Below, piece after piece: positions 48,763 to 58,689 of a stretch of DNA of 64,000 nucleotides. The stretch is from assembly GCA_019912385.1 (NCBI GenBank), contig JAIOIW010000069.1:31596-95595 (forward strand). The letters are read 5' to 3'. The DNA is from Notoacmeibacter sp. (GTDB lineage: Bacteria > Pseudomonadota > Alphaproteobacteria > Rhizobiales > Rhizobiaceae). The translations under genes and the position numbers were made by a program. Numbering within the stretch: the stretch's first letter is position 1; each line of letters opens with the position of its first letter. The notes beneath the pieces were generated by a model. The model saw only the letters and a program-made list of their open reading frames with translations, was not told the origin of the DNA and ran no database searches.

Positions 48763-49629
48763 TCACACCAGGCGCGGGATGGATGCGATGGGATGGAGCG
48801 CGTGGCGGTCGAAGAATCCCTGCAGGCGATCTGGGTCGGGCCGCATCGGATTGTCGCCGTAGTCGCGATAATGGATCCCGCCCGAGACGTACAGGACGTC
48901 GAAACCGTTATCGATGGCGCCCTTGACGTCGGTCATCATGCCATCGCCGATCGCCAGCACCTGTGAACGGTCACCGGAGCCGGTTTGGCGCACGTCGCCG
49001 ATAGCGGCCATCGCAGCGCGATAGATCGGTGCGTGCGGCTTGCCGGCGATCAAGGTGCGACCGCCGCTCAGGCCGTAGTCGCGGGCAAGCGCGCCTGCGC
49101 ACCACACCAGGCTGTCGCCGCGCTCGACGACGATATCGGGATTTGCGCAGATCAATGGGAGGTCGCGGGCGCGGAACCGTTGCAGCATCTCGATATAGTC
49201 GTCAGGCGTTTCGGTCTCGTCGTCGAAAAGCCCGGTGCACACCACCGCATTGGCCTCGAATTCCTCCACGAGTTCGACGTCCAGACCGTCGTAGATACCC
49301 AGGTCCCGCTCGGCGCCGAGATGGAAGACGCGGCGTGGTCCCTGGGATATCAGGTCGCGGGTCACGTCGCCAGACGTGACCACGCGGTCATAGGCCTCGT
49401 CGGGAACGCCGAGCGAGCGCAATTGCGCCACTATGGCGTCGTGGCGCCGCGGGGCGTTGGTGACGAGAACGACCGCCAGCCCCGATTTGCGCATGCGGGC
49501 AAGCGCCGCGCAGGCTTCGGGGAAGGCGCGCACGCCGTTGTGGATCACGCCCCACACGTCGCACAGGATCGCCCGGTAGCGACCCGTGACGGCGTCGAGT
49601 TTGTCGATGATGGCCGGTGTTGGGGTCAT
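48763..49629 (-). CDS. TIGR01459-type HAD hydrolase
   Basis: The 288-residue protein belongs to the HAD superfamily (NagD-like): the nucleophile loop is LCDVWGVIHNG, and the magnesium-loop region GDGMMTDVKGA is intact. Members of this group occur next to ribF in many alphaproteobacteria. The substrate is unknown; a phosphate ester linked to flavin or cofactor metabolism is inference from context. Confidence 0.88.
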   Translation of the reverse strand: MTPTPAIIDKLDAVTGRYRAILCDVWGVIHNGVRAFPEACAALARMRKSGLAVVLVTNAPRRHDAIVAQLRSLGVPDEAYDRVVTSGDVTRDLISQGPRRVFHLGAERDLGIYDGLDVELVEEFEANAVVCTGLFDDETETPDDYIEMLQRFRARDLPLICANPDIVVERGDSLVWCAGALARDYGLSGGRTLIAGKPHAPIYRAAMAAIGDVRQTGSGDRSQVLAIGDGMMTDVKGAIDNGFDVLYVSGGIHYRDYGDNPMRPDPDRLQGFFDRHALHPIASIPRLV

Positions 49630-49814
49630 CGCGGTGGCGGTCTCCCGGAAATCTGGATAGCTCGATGCAGGACAGCGCCCTGACGGTCGCTTTGGATCGA
49701 AGGGATTAACCGAACGGATTCACCCTGTCACCAGCTTTCGCATTTCCGGGCGGCCGATGGCGTGCAACAATAGCCTTGAAACAGGGGTTCGATAAAACGG
49801 GCTGGGGTCTGTCG

Positions 49815-51011
49815 ATGTCGCGTGTCGCCTACATTGTCGTGATCGCCGCAAGCCTGGCGCTGCTGGGCTATCTTGGGCTTCTCGCGCTTCAGATGGTCGA
49901 AGGGCGGGTGACGCCGTTGATGATCACCGCGGGTCTTGCTGCCGCGGTTGCCGTTTCGCTGGTTTCCTTTCTGGCATGCCTTGTCTTGCTGGTGCGCACA
50001 AGCAAGTCGCTCGCTCAGCAGAAGGACATGCTGCGCGCCGTCGATATGGCGCTACGCGACTATGCCACCCGCGCCGACCAGACGACGAAGACCGTCAGCG
50101 AAGTCCAGGCGCTCGCGTTGCGCGAACTCGATGCGCTGAAGGAACGGCAGTTCCGCCGCCTGGAGGACGAACAGCCAGGCTCCCCGTCCGGTACCGATGG
50201 CGCCTTGCCCAACAACGTCGTCCCGATCTCCGCGCCGGCGCGGGATGCGGCGGGGCAGGCGGCGAAGGATGGTTACAGGGAATTCCTGAAAGCCGCGATC
50301 GGGCAGGGTCACCTGGAAGTCAGTCTGCAGCCGATCGTCACCGTCAGCCGCGGCGAAGCGTCGGGCTTCGAGGTCTTTGCCCACGTGGAGGCGCCCGGGC
50401 TGCCCGCGCGCGATATCAGGCGGCTGGAGTCTGGACTCGATCTCCAAAATCGTGCCGCCTTCGAGACGCTGCTGTTCCAGCAGGCGGTGATTGCGAGCCG
50501 GCGGGAACTCGGCGCGGACGGCGAGCGCATGCCGCTCCAGGTCGCGATTTCGAATGCATTGCTGCAGGACGCCGACGCTGTTACGGCGGTTACCGAAACC
50601 TATCGCAAGCATCCCGCGCTGGCCGGTTCGCTGGTGCTTTCCCTGCCGGTTCACCTGATCAACGGCGCCGGGCGCCGCCACGAATATGCGATCGCCCGGC
50701 TGGCAGATGCCGGTGCGCCCCTCGCGATGGAAGGCTGGCGCGGCAATGCCAAGGCATTGCGCGAGTGCGTGGCCAGGGGCGTCCGCTATATCAAGTTGCC
50801 CGCCGACCGGTTGCTCGACCGCGAGAAGCGCAGGAACCAGGACTTGTCCGGTGCCGAGATCTGCGAAGCCGCCGCGCTCGCATCGGTCGACATCGTTGCG
50901 ACCGGGGTCGACACCGACGAGGATGCGGTCTGCCTGATTGATCTCGGTATCGACATGATGGCCGGGGAGCGCTTCTCCGGCCCTCGCCGGCTGCGGCGTT
51001 CCGCCGGTTAG
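49815..51011 (+). CDS. Membrane protein with degenerate EAL domain
   Basis: The 398-residue protein has two N-terminal membrane helices (about 1-65), a predicted coiled coil (about 75-115) and an EAL-type domain (about 155-395). The signature EAL is EVF, the region after it lacks usual catalytic acids, and the AEGVET motif reads ATGVDT. Cyclic-di-GMP hydrolysis is unlikely; it may bind the nucleotide or serve as a scaffold. The ATG at 49815 follows GGGG; a TTG at 49776 is an alternative. It stands alone, between the HAD gene and the TadG-like gene. Confidence 0.85.
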   Translation: MSRVAYIVVIAASLALLGYLGLLALQMVEGRVTPLMITAGLAAAVAVSLVSFLACLVLLVRTSKSLAQQKDMLRAVDMALRDYATRADQTTKTVSEVQALALRELDALKERQFRRLEDEQPGSPSGTDGALPNNVVPISAPARDAAGQAAKDGYREFLKAAIGQGHLEVSLQPIVTVSRGEASGFEVFAHVEAPGLPARDIRRLESGLDLQNRAAFETLLFQQAVIASRRELGADGERMPLQVAISNALLQDADAVTAVTETYRKHPALAGSLVLSLPVHLINGAGRRHEYAIARLADAGAPLAMEGWRGNAKALRECVARGVRYIKLPADRLLDREKRRNQDLSGAEICEAAALASVDIVATGVDTDEDAVCLIDLGIDMMAGERFSGPRRLRRSAG

Positions 51012-51162
51012 GCGAGGGTGCCCTACTACCGGCATCCACTCCCGCCGAAATCCTTAACGATCCGTTCCCTTGGGTGGCTCAATTGGCTGACGACCATTTT
51101 CCGGCGCTTTACGACTTCCCGCTATAGTTGAGAAAGTCGAAGGCGATCCAGGGGTTATCGAC

Positions 51163-53136
51163 ATGTTCAGGAAATTCGCTTCCAATCGGAATGGCAACTA
51201 CGCGATCGCGACGGCTGTCCTGCTTGTACCCCTGTTGGGCGCGGTCGGCGTTGGGGTCGATCTTTCCAACCTGACGCGACAGAAATACGCTATCATGAAT
51301 GCGCTCGATGCGGCCGGCATTGCGACCGGACGCCGTTCGGCCGAAGGAGCTTCGGACGAAGACCTGTTGCAGTATGCGCAGGATTTCTTCGAAGCCAATC
51401 TGGGAATGGTCGACGCAAAAGACGTCACCCTTCATGTCACGCTGCCGAGCTCGGACGTCGGTGGCGGCCTGCTTACGCTGCGCGCGGAACTGGAATACCA
51501 CCCGATTTTCCTGCCGATATTGTCTGCGTTCACGTCGTCTGACCTGACGAAAGTCGCGCTGCAAACCGAAGCGCGGATCCGTCTCAAGAACTCGTCGGAA
51601 ATCGCGCTTGTCCTCGATAATTCGGGTTCGATGCGCCAGTACGGCAGCGGAACGAGCAAGACCCGCATCGATCTCCTGAAGGAGGCGGCGACCTATCTGG
51701 TCAACGAGTTGGCTGCATCCGGGGCGCGGATGAAGAACATCGACAAGCCGGTACAGTTCTCGGTCGTGCCGTTTTCCGCCACGGTCAATGTCGGTCCGGA
51801 CAAGGACCAGGCGAGCTGGATGGATACGCTGGGTATTTCGCCCGTTCACCACGAGAGCTTCAACTGGTCGCAGATGACCGAGGCCAATGCGGCGTCCAAT
51901 GGCAACCGCTGGGTCCAGAAGGTCGGCGACGCTTACTACAAGCGCGGATCCGGCTGGACCTACACGGAAAGCGACGGCACGGTCGTCAATACCGAAAACC
52001 AGCCGATTACCCGCTTCTCGCTCTATGATGACATGCGCGTCCAGTCCGGCCGCGAGGCCGTGTCGACCGACAGGGAATATATCTGCACCCGCTATCGCCG
52101 GAACGGGCAATGCCGTAGCGGCTACTGGAGCACCAGCACGACCTATGTCTACACGGAAAGCCGCTATGCGAGCTGGCAGGGATGTGTCGAGGCCCGGCCC
52201 TATCCCTATGATGGAAACGACGCCCCGCCGTCGGCGTCCGATCCCGCGACGCTGTTCGTCCCGACATTCGCGCCTGACGAGCCCGGAAATATCTGGCTCG
52301 ACACGAATGGCGACGGCATCAACGATCTGTCCAGCTCATACGGATACAATTACGCCAACAACTGGTGGACCGATTACAACGACGGATCCTCGGGCACGGT
52401 CCGCCAGGAGAGCATGGCAAAATACTTCAAGGTGAAGCCCTTCGGTTCATCGACCGCGTCGGGATCGCGCGGACCGAACTACAGCTGCACGACTGCGCAG
52501 GTCACCCCGCTTCAGGACGTCACGACGGCGACTGGGCTGAATACCGTGATCAATTCGATTTCAGCCATGGAACCGACCGGCATGACCAATGTCCCGGAAG
52601 GCATTGCCTGGGGCTGGCGTACCGTTTCGAGCCCCGCGCCCTTCACCGAGGGAAGAAGCGAATCCGAAAAAGGCAACGACAAGGTGCTGATTGTCCTGAC
52701 TGACGGCGAAAACACCTACAGCGATATCAGCAATGACGACTACTATGCAGGAAACCAGTCGACCTATGCGGCCTACGGATACACGGGCAAGGGCTACAAT
52801 GGCGGCAGCACCACGCGCATGTTCCTGGGCACCAGCGGGAGTGTCGGCAAGTACAACTATTCCAGCTCAAACTATACGAGAGCGCTCGACCAACACATGA
52901 AGCATGTCTGCGACAACGCCAAAGGAGGCGGCGTGATCATCTTCACCGTGGGTCTGGATCTCAGCGCTTCTTCCTCGGCCATTCCTGCGCTGAAGGATTG
53001 TGCCTCCGAATCGCGGTTCTCCAAGGAGGCCGACGGCAGCGCCAAGAAGCTGTTCTACAACACGACCGGCGGCGATCTGCTTGAGGTTTTCAAGGTCATC
53101 GCCGAAGAACTCTCCAACCTGCGCGTCGTCGGCTAA
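51163..53136 (+). CDS. TadG-like surface protein with von Willebrand A domain
   Basis: The 657-residue protein has a short basic start and one membrane helix (about 13-32) in a TadE/TadG-like N-terminus. The vWA domain begins near residue 148, where the metal-site motif is DNSGSM; a second conserved piece is VLTDGENTYSD near residue 515. Between them is a Tyr/Ser/Asn-rich insert of about 300 residues. Proteins of this type take part in Tad pili and adhesion, but no other tad or flp gene is nearby. Confidence 0.85.
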   Translation: MFRKFASNRNGNYAIATAVLLVPLLGAVGVGVDLSNLTRQKYAIMNALDAAGIATGRRSAEGASDEDLLQYAQDFFEANLGMVDAKDVTLHVTLPSSDVGGGLLTLRAELEYHPIFLPILSAFTSSDLTKVALQTEARIRLKNSSEIALVLDNSGSMRQYGSGTSKTRIDLLKEAATYLVNELAASGARMKNIDKPVQFSVVPFSATVNVGPDKDQASWMDTLGISPVHHESFNWSQMTEANAASNGNRWVQKVGDAYYKRGSGWTYTESDGTVVNTENQPITRFSLYDDMRVQSGREAVSTDREYICTRYRRNGQCRSGYWSTSTTYVYTESRYASWQGCVEARPYPYDGNDAPPSASDPATLFVPTFAPDEPGNIWLDTNGDGINDLSSSYGYNYANNWWTDYNDGSSGTVRQESMAKYFKVKPFGSSTASGSRGPNYSCTTAQVTPLQDVTTATGLNTVINSISAMEPTGMTNVPEGIAWGWRTVSSPAPFTEGRSESEKGNDKVLIVLTDGENTYSDISNDDYYAGNQSTYAAYGYTGKGYNGGSTTRMFLGTSGSVGKYNYSSSNYTRALDQHMKHVCDNAKGGGVIIFTVGLDLSASSSAIPALKDCASESRFSKEADGSAKKLFYNTTGGDLLEVFKVIAEELSNLRVVG

Positions 53137-53162
53137 TCCGGCCGCGTCCTGTCGAACCGAGA

Positions 53163-53186
53163 AGCCCCGCCGGTCGTGGCGGGGCT
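53163..53186 (+). terminator. Hairpin terminator after the TadG-like gene
   Basis: Perfect 9-bp arms AGCCCCGCC and GGCGGGGCT enclose a 6-base loop, 26 bases after the stop. The tail (CTCTCGTT) has few T residues, so termination may be only partial. Confidence 0.72.
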
Positions 53187-53254
53187 CTCTCGTTGATCGG
53201 TTACCGCACCTGCAACGCTCGACGCGGCGGCCGCCAGGAACCCGATCCCGCGGT

Positions 53255-53283
53255 CTTGACTCTGTCGGACCGCGCCACTATTT
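53255..53283 (+). promoter_or_regulatory. groESL promoter: Putative RpoH-like promoter of groESL
   Basis: CTTGAC at 53255-53260 and CTATTT at 53278-53283 are separated by 17 bases, close to the rhizobial heat-shock sigma (RpoH) pattern CTTGAA/C-N17-CTATAT. The CIRCE element starts 9 bases downstream. The match is good but not perfect; the transcription start is unproven. Confidence 0.6.
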
Positions 53284-53291
53284 CCCTGCCG

Positions 53292-53318
53292 TTAGCACTC
53301 ATGTTTCGTGAGTGCTAA
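53292..53318 (+). promoter_or_regulatory. CIRCE: CIRCE element, HrcA operator of groESL
   Basis: The sequence is a perfect TTAGCACTC-N9-GAGTGCTAA inverted repeat, the exact consensus bound by the repressor HrcA. It lies 60 bases before the groES ATG, downstream of an RpoH-like promoter, so this chaperonin operon is likely under double heat control. The hrcA gene is not in the window. Confidence 0.97.
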
Positions 53319-53377
53319 CGATCGTCCATGCGACAATTTCGTGAACATCAATCAAACAATCCATCAAGGGTTTAAAA

Positions 53378-53674
53378 ATGGCCAAGATGAAATTCCGCCC
53401 GCTCCATGACCGCGTCGTGGTTCGCAGGGTCGAGTCCGAGGAAAAGACCGCCGGCGGGATCATTATTCCCGATACCGCCAAGGAAAAGCCGTCCGAAGGC
53501 GAAGTGGTCGCCGTTGGACCGGGTGCGCGTGACGAAGCCGGCAAGCTCGTTCCGCTTGATGTCAAGGCTGGAGATCGCGTGCTGTTCGGCAAATGGTCGG
53601 GCACCGAAGTCAAGCTCAACGGCGAAGATCTTCTGATCATGAAGGAAGCCGACATCATGGGTATCGTCGGCTGA
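53378..53674 (+). CDS. groES: Co-chaperonin GroES
   Basis: GroES is the 10-kDa lid of the chaperonin. The 98-residue protein has the family's start ([19 protein letters not shown]) and the mobile loop region with [23 protein letters not shown] precedes the ATG. It is 64 bases from groEL, in the usual operon behind a CIRCE element. Confidence 0.98.
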   Translation: MAKMKFRPLHDRVVVRRVESEEKTAGGIIIPDTAKEKPSEGEVVAVGPGARDEAGKLVPLDVKAGDRVLFGKWSGTEVKLNGEDLLIMKEADIMGIVG

Positions 53675-53732
53675 GGCCGGATTGCCCCTCCCAACAACAT
53701 CCTTGAAACGGGCGATTGAGGCCCAGGAGTAG

Positions 53733-55388
<1,656 letters not shown>

Positions 55389-55414
55389 TCCAGCCAGCCA
55401 GTCTTCAATTTCGG

Positions 55415-55442
55415 AAAGGGCGGTCTTCGGGCCGCCCTTTTT
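55415..55442 (+). terminator. Rho-independent terminator after groEL
   Basis: Arms AAAGGGCGG and CCGCCCTTT enclose a short loop and are followed by T residues. It starts 26 bases after the groEL stop and isolates groESL from the glc operon. Confidence 0.93.
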
Positions 55443-55522
55443 CGCGGCGACGGATGCAGGGTGGGCATATCTGCAGAGGTCACGACTGCGACATACCAAA
55501 TCGTTGCCCCATTGCCGCTTCG

Positions 55523-55543
55523 GTGGTAAAGTGTTTTTACCAC
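55523..55543. promoter_or_regulatory. Putative operator upstream of glcD
   Basis: GTGGTAAA-GTGTT-TTTACCAC is a perfect 8-bp inverted repeat with a 5-base spacer, 21 bases before the glcD ATG and downstream of the groEL terminator. It has no T tail. A regulator of the GntR type (as GlcC in E. coli) is a natural candidate, but no consensus is matched with certainty. Confidence 0.5.
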
Positions 55544-55564
55544 TTCTTGAGGCAGGCTCGTCGC

Positions 55565-57013
55565 ATGTCCGGCATAGCGTTCATAAAGCCCGATCAGCGC
55601 ATCATCGCGCGACGCAAGGAAATCGTGGCGCAGCTGGCGGAATTCGTTCCGTCGGACTGCCTGGTCAACGACCCGCGCGAACTGGTACCGTTCGAGACCG
55701 ACGGCTTTACCGCCTATCGCCGCGTTCCCCTCGCCGTCGTCCTGCCGGAGACCACCGAGCAGGTTTCGGCGATCATGAAATATCTGGCGCGCGAGAATGT
55801 GCCGGTCGTGCCGCGCGGCGCCGGAACGTCGCTTTCAGGCGGAGCGATCCCGCAGGAGGATGCTGTCGTCGTCGGTCTTTCCAAGATGACCCGGATTCTG
55901 GAAATCGATTATCCCAACCGCATCGCGCGGGTGCAGGCGGGCGTCACCAACATCAACATCTCCAACGAGGTGGACGCCGACGGCTTCTTCTATGCGCCTG
56001 ACCCGTCCTCGCAGCTTGCCTGTACGATCGGCGGCAATATCGGCATGAATTCCGGCGGCGCGCATTGCCTGAAATACGGTGTCACGACCAATAATCTGCT
56101 CGGCGTGAAAATGGTGCTGTTCGACGGAACGGTTGTGGAGTTCGGCGGCGGTGCGCTCGATGCGCCGGGCTACGACTTCTCCGGCCTTGTCTGCGGCTCG
56201 GAAGGCCAGCTTGGCATCGTCACGGAGGCCACGGTTCGCCTGATCGCCAAGCCGGAAGGCGCGCGGCCGGTCCTGTTCGGCTTCGACTCCTCCGAAGTTG
56301 CGGGCGCCTGTGTCGCCGAGATCATCGGTTCGGGCATCATTCCCGTTGCCATCGAATTCATGGACAAGCCGGCGATCGAGATTTGCGAGGCCTTCGCCCA
56401 TGCCGGCTATCCGCTCGACGTCGAGGCTCTGCTGATCGTCGAGGTCGAAGGCTCGGACGCCGAGATGGCCGACACGCTGGTGCGCATCGTCGAGATCGCG
56501 AAACGCCACGAAGTGAAGGTGGTCAAGGAAAGCCAGTCGGCCATGGAGGCCGCACTGATCTGGAAGGGTCGCAAGTCGGCCTTCGGCGCGACCGGGCGGA
56601 TCGCCGACTATATCTGCATGGACGGAACGGTCCCGCTCAGCCAGTTGCCCTATGTTCTCAAGGAGACGGGCCGGATCGTCGCCGAATACGGCTTGCGGGT
56701 CGCCAACGTGTTCCATGCCGGCGACGGCAACATGCATCCGCTGATCCTCTATGACGTCAACGACCCCGAACAGGCGCGCAAGGCCGAGGAATGCGGCATG
56801 GACCTGTTGCGCCTTTGCGTCGATGCCGGCGGTTGCCTCACCGGGGAGCACGGTGTCGGCATCGAGAAGCGGGAACTGATGCATCACCAGTACACGCAGG
56901 CCGATCTCGATCAGCAGATGGCGGCGCGAGCGGCGTTCGATCCGGCCTGGATCATGAATCCGTCGAAGGTCTTCCCGCTCGATGCGCGCGGCAAGGGGAA
57001 GACCGCGGCATGA
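55565..57013 (+). CDS. glcD: Glycolate oxidase subunit GlcD
   Basis: GlcD is the FAD subunit that oxidises glycolate to glyoxylate. The 482-residue protein has the FAD-binding PCMH domain (VPRGAGTSLSGGA) and the C-terminal region with NVFHAGDGNMHPLI and GEHGVGIEK, which are typical of the family. The ATG at 55565 is preceded by GAGG; an open frame runs back to 55454. The stop overlaps the glcE ATG. Confidence 0.95.
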   Translation: MSGIAFIKPDQRIIARRKEIVAQLAEFVPSDCLVNDPRELVPFETDGFTAYRRVPLAVVLPETTEQVSAIMKYLARENVPVVPRGAGTSLSGGAIPQEDAVVVGLSKMTRILEIDYPNRIARVQAGVTNINISNEVDADGFFYAPDPSSQLACTIGGNIGMNSGGAHCLKYGVTTNNLLGVKMVLFDGTVVEFGGGALDAPGYDFSGLVCGSEGQLGIVTEATVRLIAKPEGARPVLFGFDSSEVAGACVAEIIGSGIIPVAIEFMDKPAIEICEAFAHAGYPLDVEALLIVEVEGSDAEMADTLVRIVEIAKRHEVKVVKESQSAMEAALIWKGRKSAFGATGRIADYICMDGTVPLSQLPYVLKETGRIVAEYGLRVANVFHAGDGNMHPLILYDVNDPEQARKAEECGMDLLRLCVDAGGCLTGEHGVGIEKRELMHHQYTQADLDQQMAARAAFDPAWIMNPSKVFPLDARGKGKTAA

Positions 57014-58221
57014 CGCCAGACCTGGTTCCCGAAAGCGAGGCCGAAGCCCGCCAAATGATTGCTGCGGCGCGGGCGGCCGGCACGCCGCTGGCAATCTGCG
57101 GCGGCAACACGCGTGCGGGGCTTGGCCGCCCCGTGCAGGCGGAAAAGACGCTGTCGTCGCGCGCTCTGAGCGGCATTGTCGCCTACGATCCGGCCGAGCT
57201 CGTCATCATTGCGCGCGCTGGCACGGCGGTCGCCGAGATCGAGGCCGCACTGGAGAAGAACGGCCAGCGGCTGGTGTTCGAGCCGATGGACCACCGGCCG
57301 CTCCTGAGTTCTCAGGGCGAACCGACGATCGGCGCCATTGCTGCCGGCAACATCTCCGGTCCGCGCCGCCTCGTGGCCGGCGCCGCGCGGGATTCCCTGC
57401 TTGGCGTCCGCTTCGTCAACGGCGCGGGCGAGGTCGTGAAGAATGGTGGCCGGGTGATGAAGAACGTCACCGGGCTCGACCTCGTTAAGTTCATGGCGGG
57501 CTCGTGGGGCACGCTTGGCTTCCTGACGGAAGTTACCTTCAAGGTGCTGCCCGCCGCCGAGACCGAGACGACGCTTGCCATTCGCGGCCTGCTCGACGAC
57601 GCGGCGGTGACCGCGATGGCCCACGCCATGGCGACGAGCGCGGAAGTTTCGGGCGCCGCCCACCTGCCGGAACTGGTGGCCGGCACGGTGCTTGGCGGCA
57701 AGCTTGGAAACGATGCGGCGACCTTGCTGCGCCTCGAAGGCTTTGAAGCCTCGGTCGCGATACGCGCGGGCAAGCTGAAGAGCCTGCTCGGCGCCATGGG
57801 CGAGATCGAGGAACTGGGCGCCGCTGATTCGCGGCGGCTCTGGCGCGAGGTGCGCGATTGCATCCCCTTCGCCGATGGCACGCAGAAGCCGGTGTGGCGG
57901 GTCTCGATGAAGCCTGGTCAGGCGCATGAAATGGTGATGGCGATGAGGATGCAAACCGGCGCCAGCGCCTTCTACGACTGGCAGGGCGGGCTCGCCTGGG
58001 TGCGTATGGAAAACGATCCGGCTGACGAACTGGTACGCCGCGAGATCGCGCGCCATGGCGGCGGGCATGCCACGCTCGTCCGTGCCGACCCGCAATACCG
58101 CCTGCTCGTGCCCGTCTTCCAGCCGGAACAGGGGCCGGTCGCCGAACTGTCGAAACGGATCAAGGCGAAGTTCGACCCCGCCAGCATCCTCAATCCCGGC
58201 CGCATGGTCCAGGGTATGTGA
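57010..58221 (+). CDS. glcE: Glycolate oxidase subunit GlcE
   Basis: GlcE is the second FAD-domain subunit. The 403-residue protein has a shortened FAD-binding region (ICGGNTRAGLGRP) and a C-terminal half typical of the family. The ATG at 57010 overlaps the glcD stop (ATGA); a non-homologous open frame extends back to 56791. A small membrane protein gene follows, before glcF. Confidence 0.92.
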   Translation: MTPDLVPESEAEARQMIAAARAAGTPLAICGGNTRAGLGRPVQAEKTLSSRALSGIVAYDPAELVIIARAGTAVAEIEAALEKNGQRLVFEPMDHRPLLSSQGEPTIGAIAAGNISGPRRLVAGAARDSLLGVRFVNGAGEVVKNGGRVMKNVTGLDLVKFMAGSWGTLGFLTEVTFKVLPAAETETTLAIRGLLDDAAVTAMAHAMATSAEVSGAAHLPELVAGTVLGGKLGNDAATLLRLEGFEASVAIRAGKLKSLLGAMGEIEELGAADSRRLWREVRDCIPFADGTQKPVWRVSMKPGQAHEMVMAMRMQTGASAFYDWQGGLAWVRMENDPADELVRREIARHGGGHATLVRADPQYRLLVPVFQPEQGPVAELSKRIKAKFDPASILNPGRMVQGM

Positions 58222-58293
58222 AAACCGCACTTGATGGCGGGCGGCATGACGTTCCACTATCCGGCGTCGTACCGATGCGAAAGGAGAACGATC

Positions 58294-58674
58294 ATGGCCG
58301 ACACCGGACCGAATGCGCCGCAACAACGCGAAACCGACAAATGGCTTGAGCCGGGCAAGCTCAACATCCAGATCGTCTATGTCCTGTATCTCGCCGGATT
58401 TGCCATTGGCATCACCCCGATCGTCGGTGTGGTGATCGCCTATATCAATCGCGGCAAGGCCGGCGGCTGGGTGGAAAGCCACTACACCTGGGCGATCCGC
58501 ACCTTCTGGATTGCGGTGGCGGGCGCGGTCGCCTCGTTCATCCTGATGTTCGTCGCCGTCGGCTTTCTGCTGATGATCGCCATTGCCGTGTGGATCATCG
58601 TACGTTGCGTGATCGGCCTTCAAAAAGCCTCTCGCGAGGAGGCGATCGCCGATCCCGAAAGCTGGTGGATCTGA
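58294..58674 (+). CDS. Small three-segment membrane protein between glcE and glcF
   Basis: This 126-residue protein has three hydrophobic segments at about residues 28-50, 68-90 and 92-110, with a soluble start and a short acidic tail. It resembles the DUF4870 group of small membrane proteins. AAGGAG precedes the ATG. It lies inside the glycolate oxidase operon, 72 bases after glcE and 15 bases before glcF, so a link to the oxidase is likely, but no function is known. Confidence 0.8.
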   Translation: MADTGPNAPQQRETDKWLEPGKLNIQIVYVLYLAGFAIGITPIVGVVIAYINRGKAGGWVESHYTWAIRTFWIAVAGAVASFILMFVAVGFLLMIAIAVWIIVRCVIGLQKASREEAIADPESWWI

Positions 58675-58689
58675 GAAGGAAGGCCGTCC

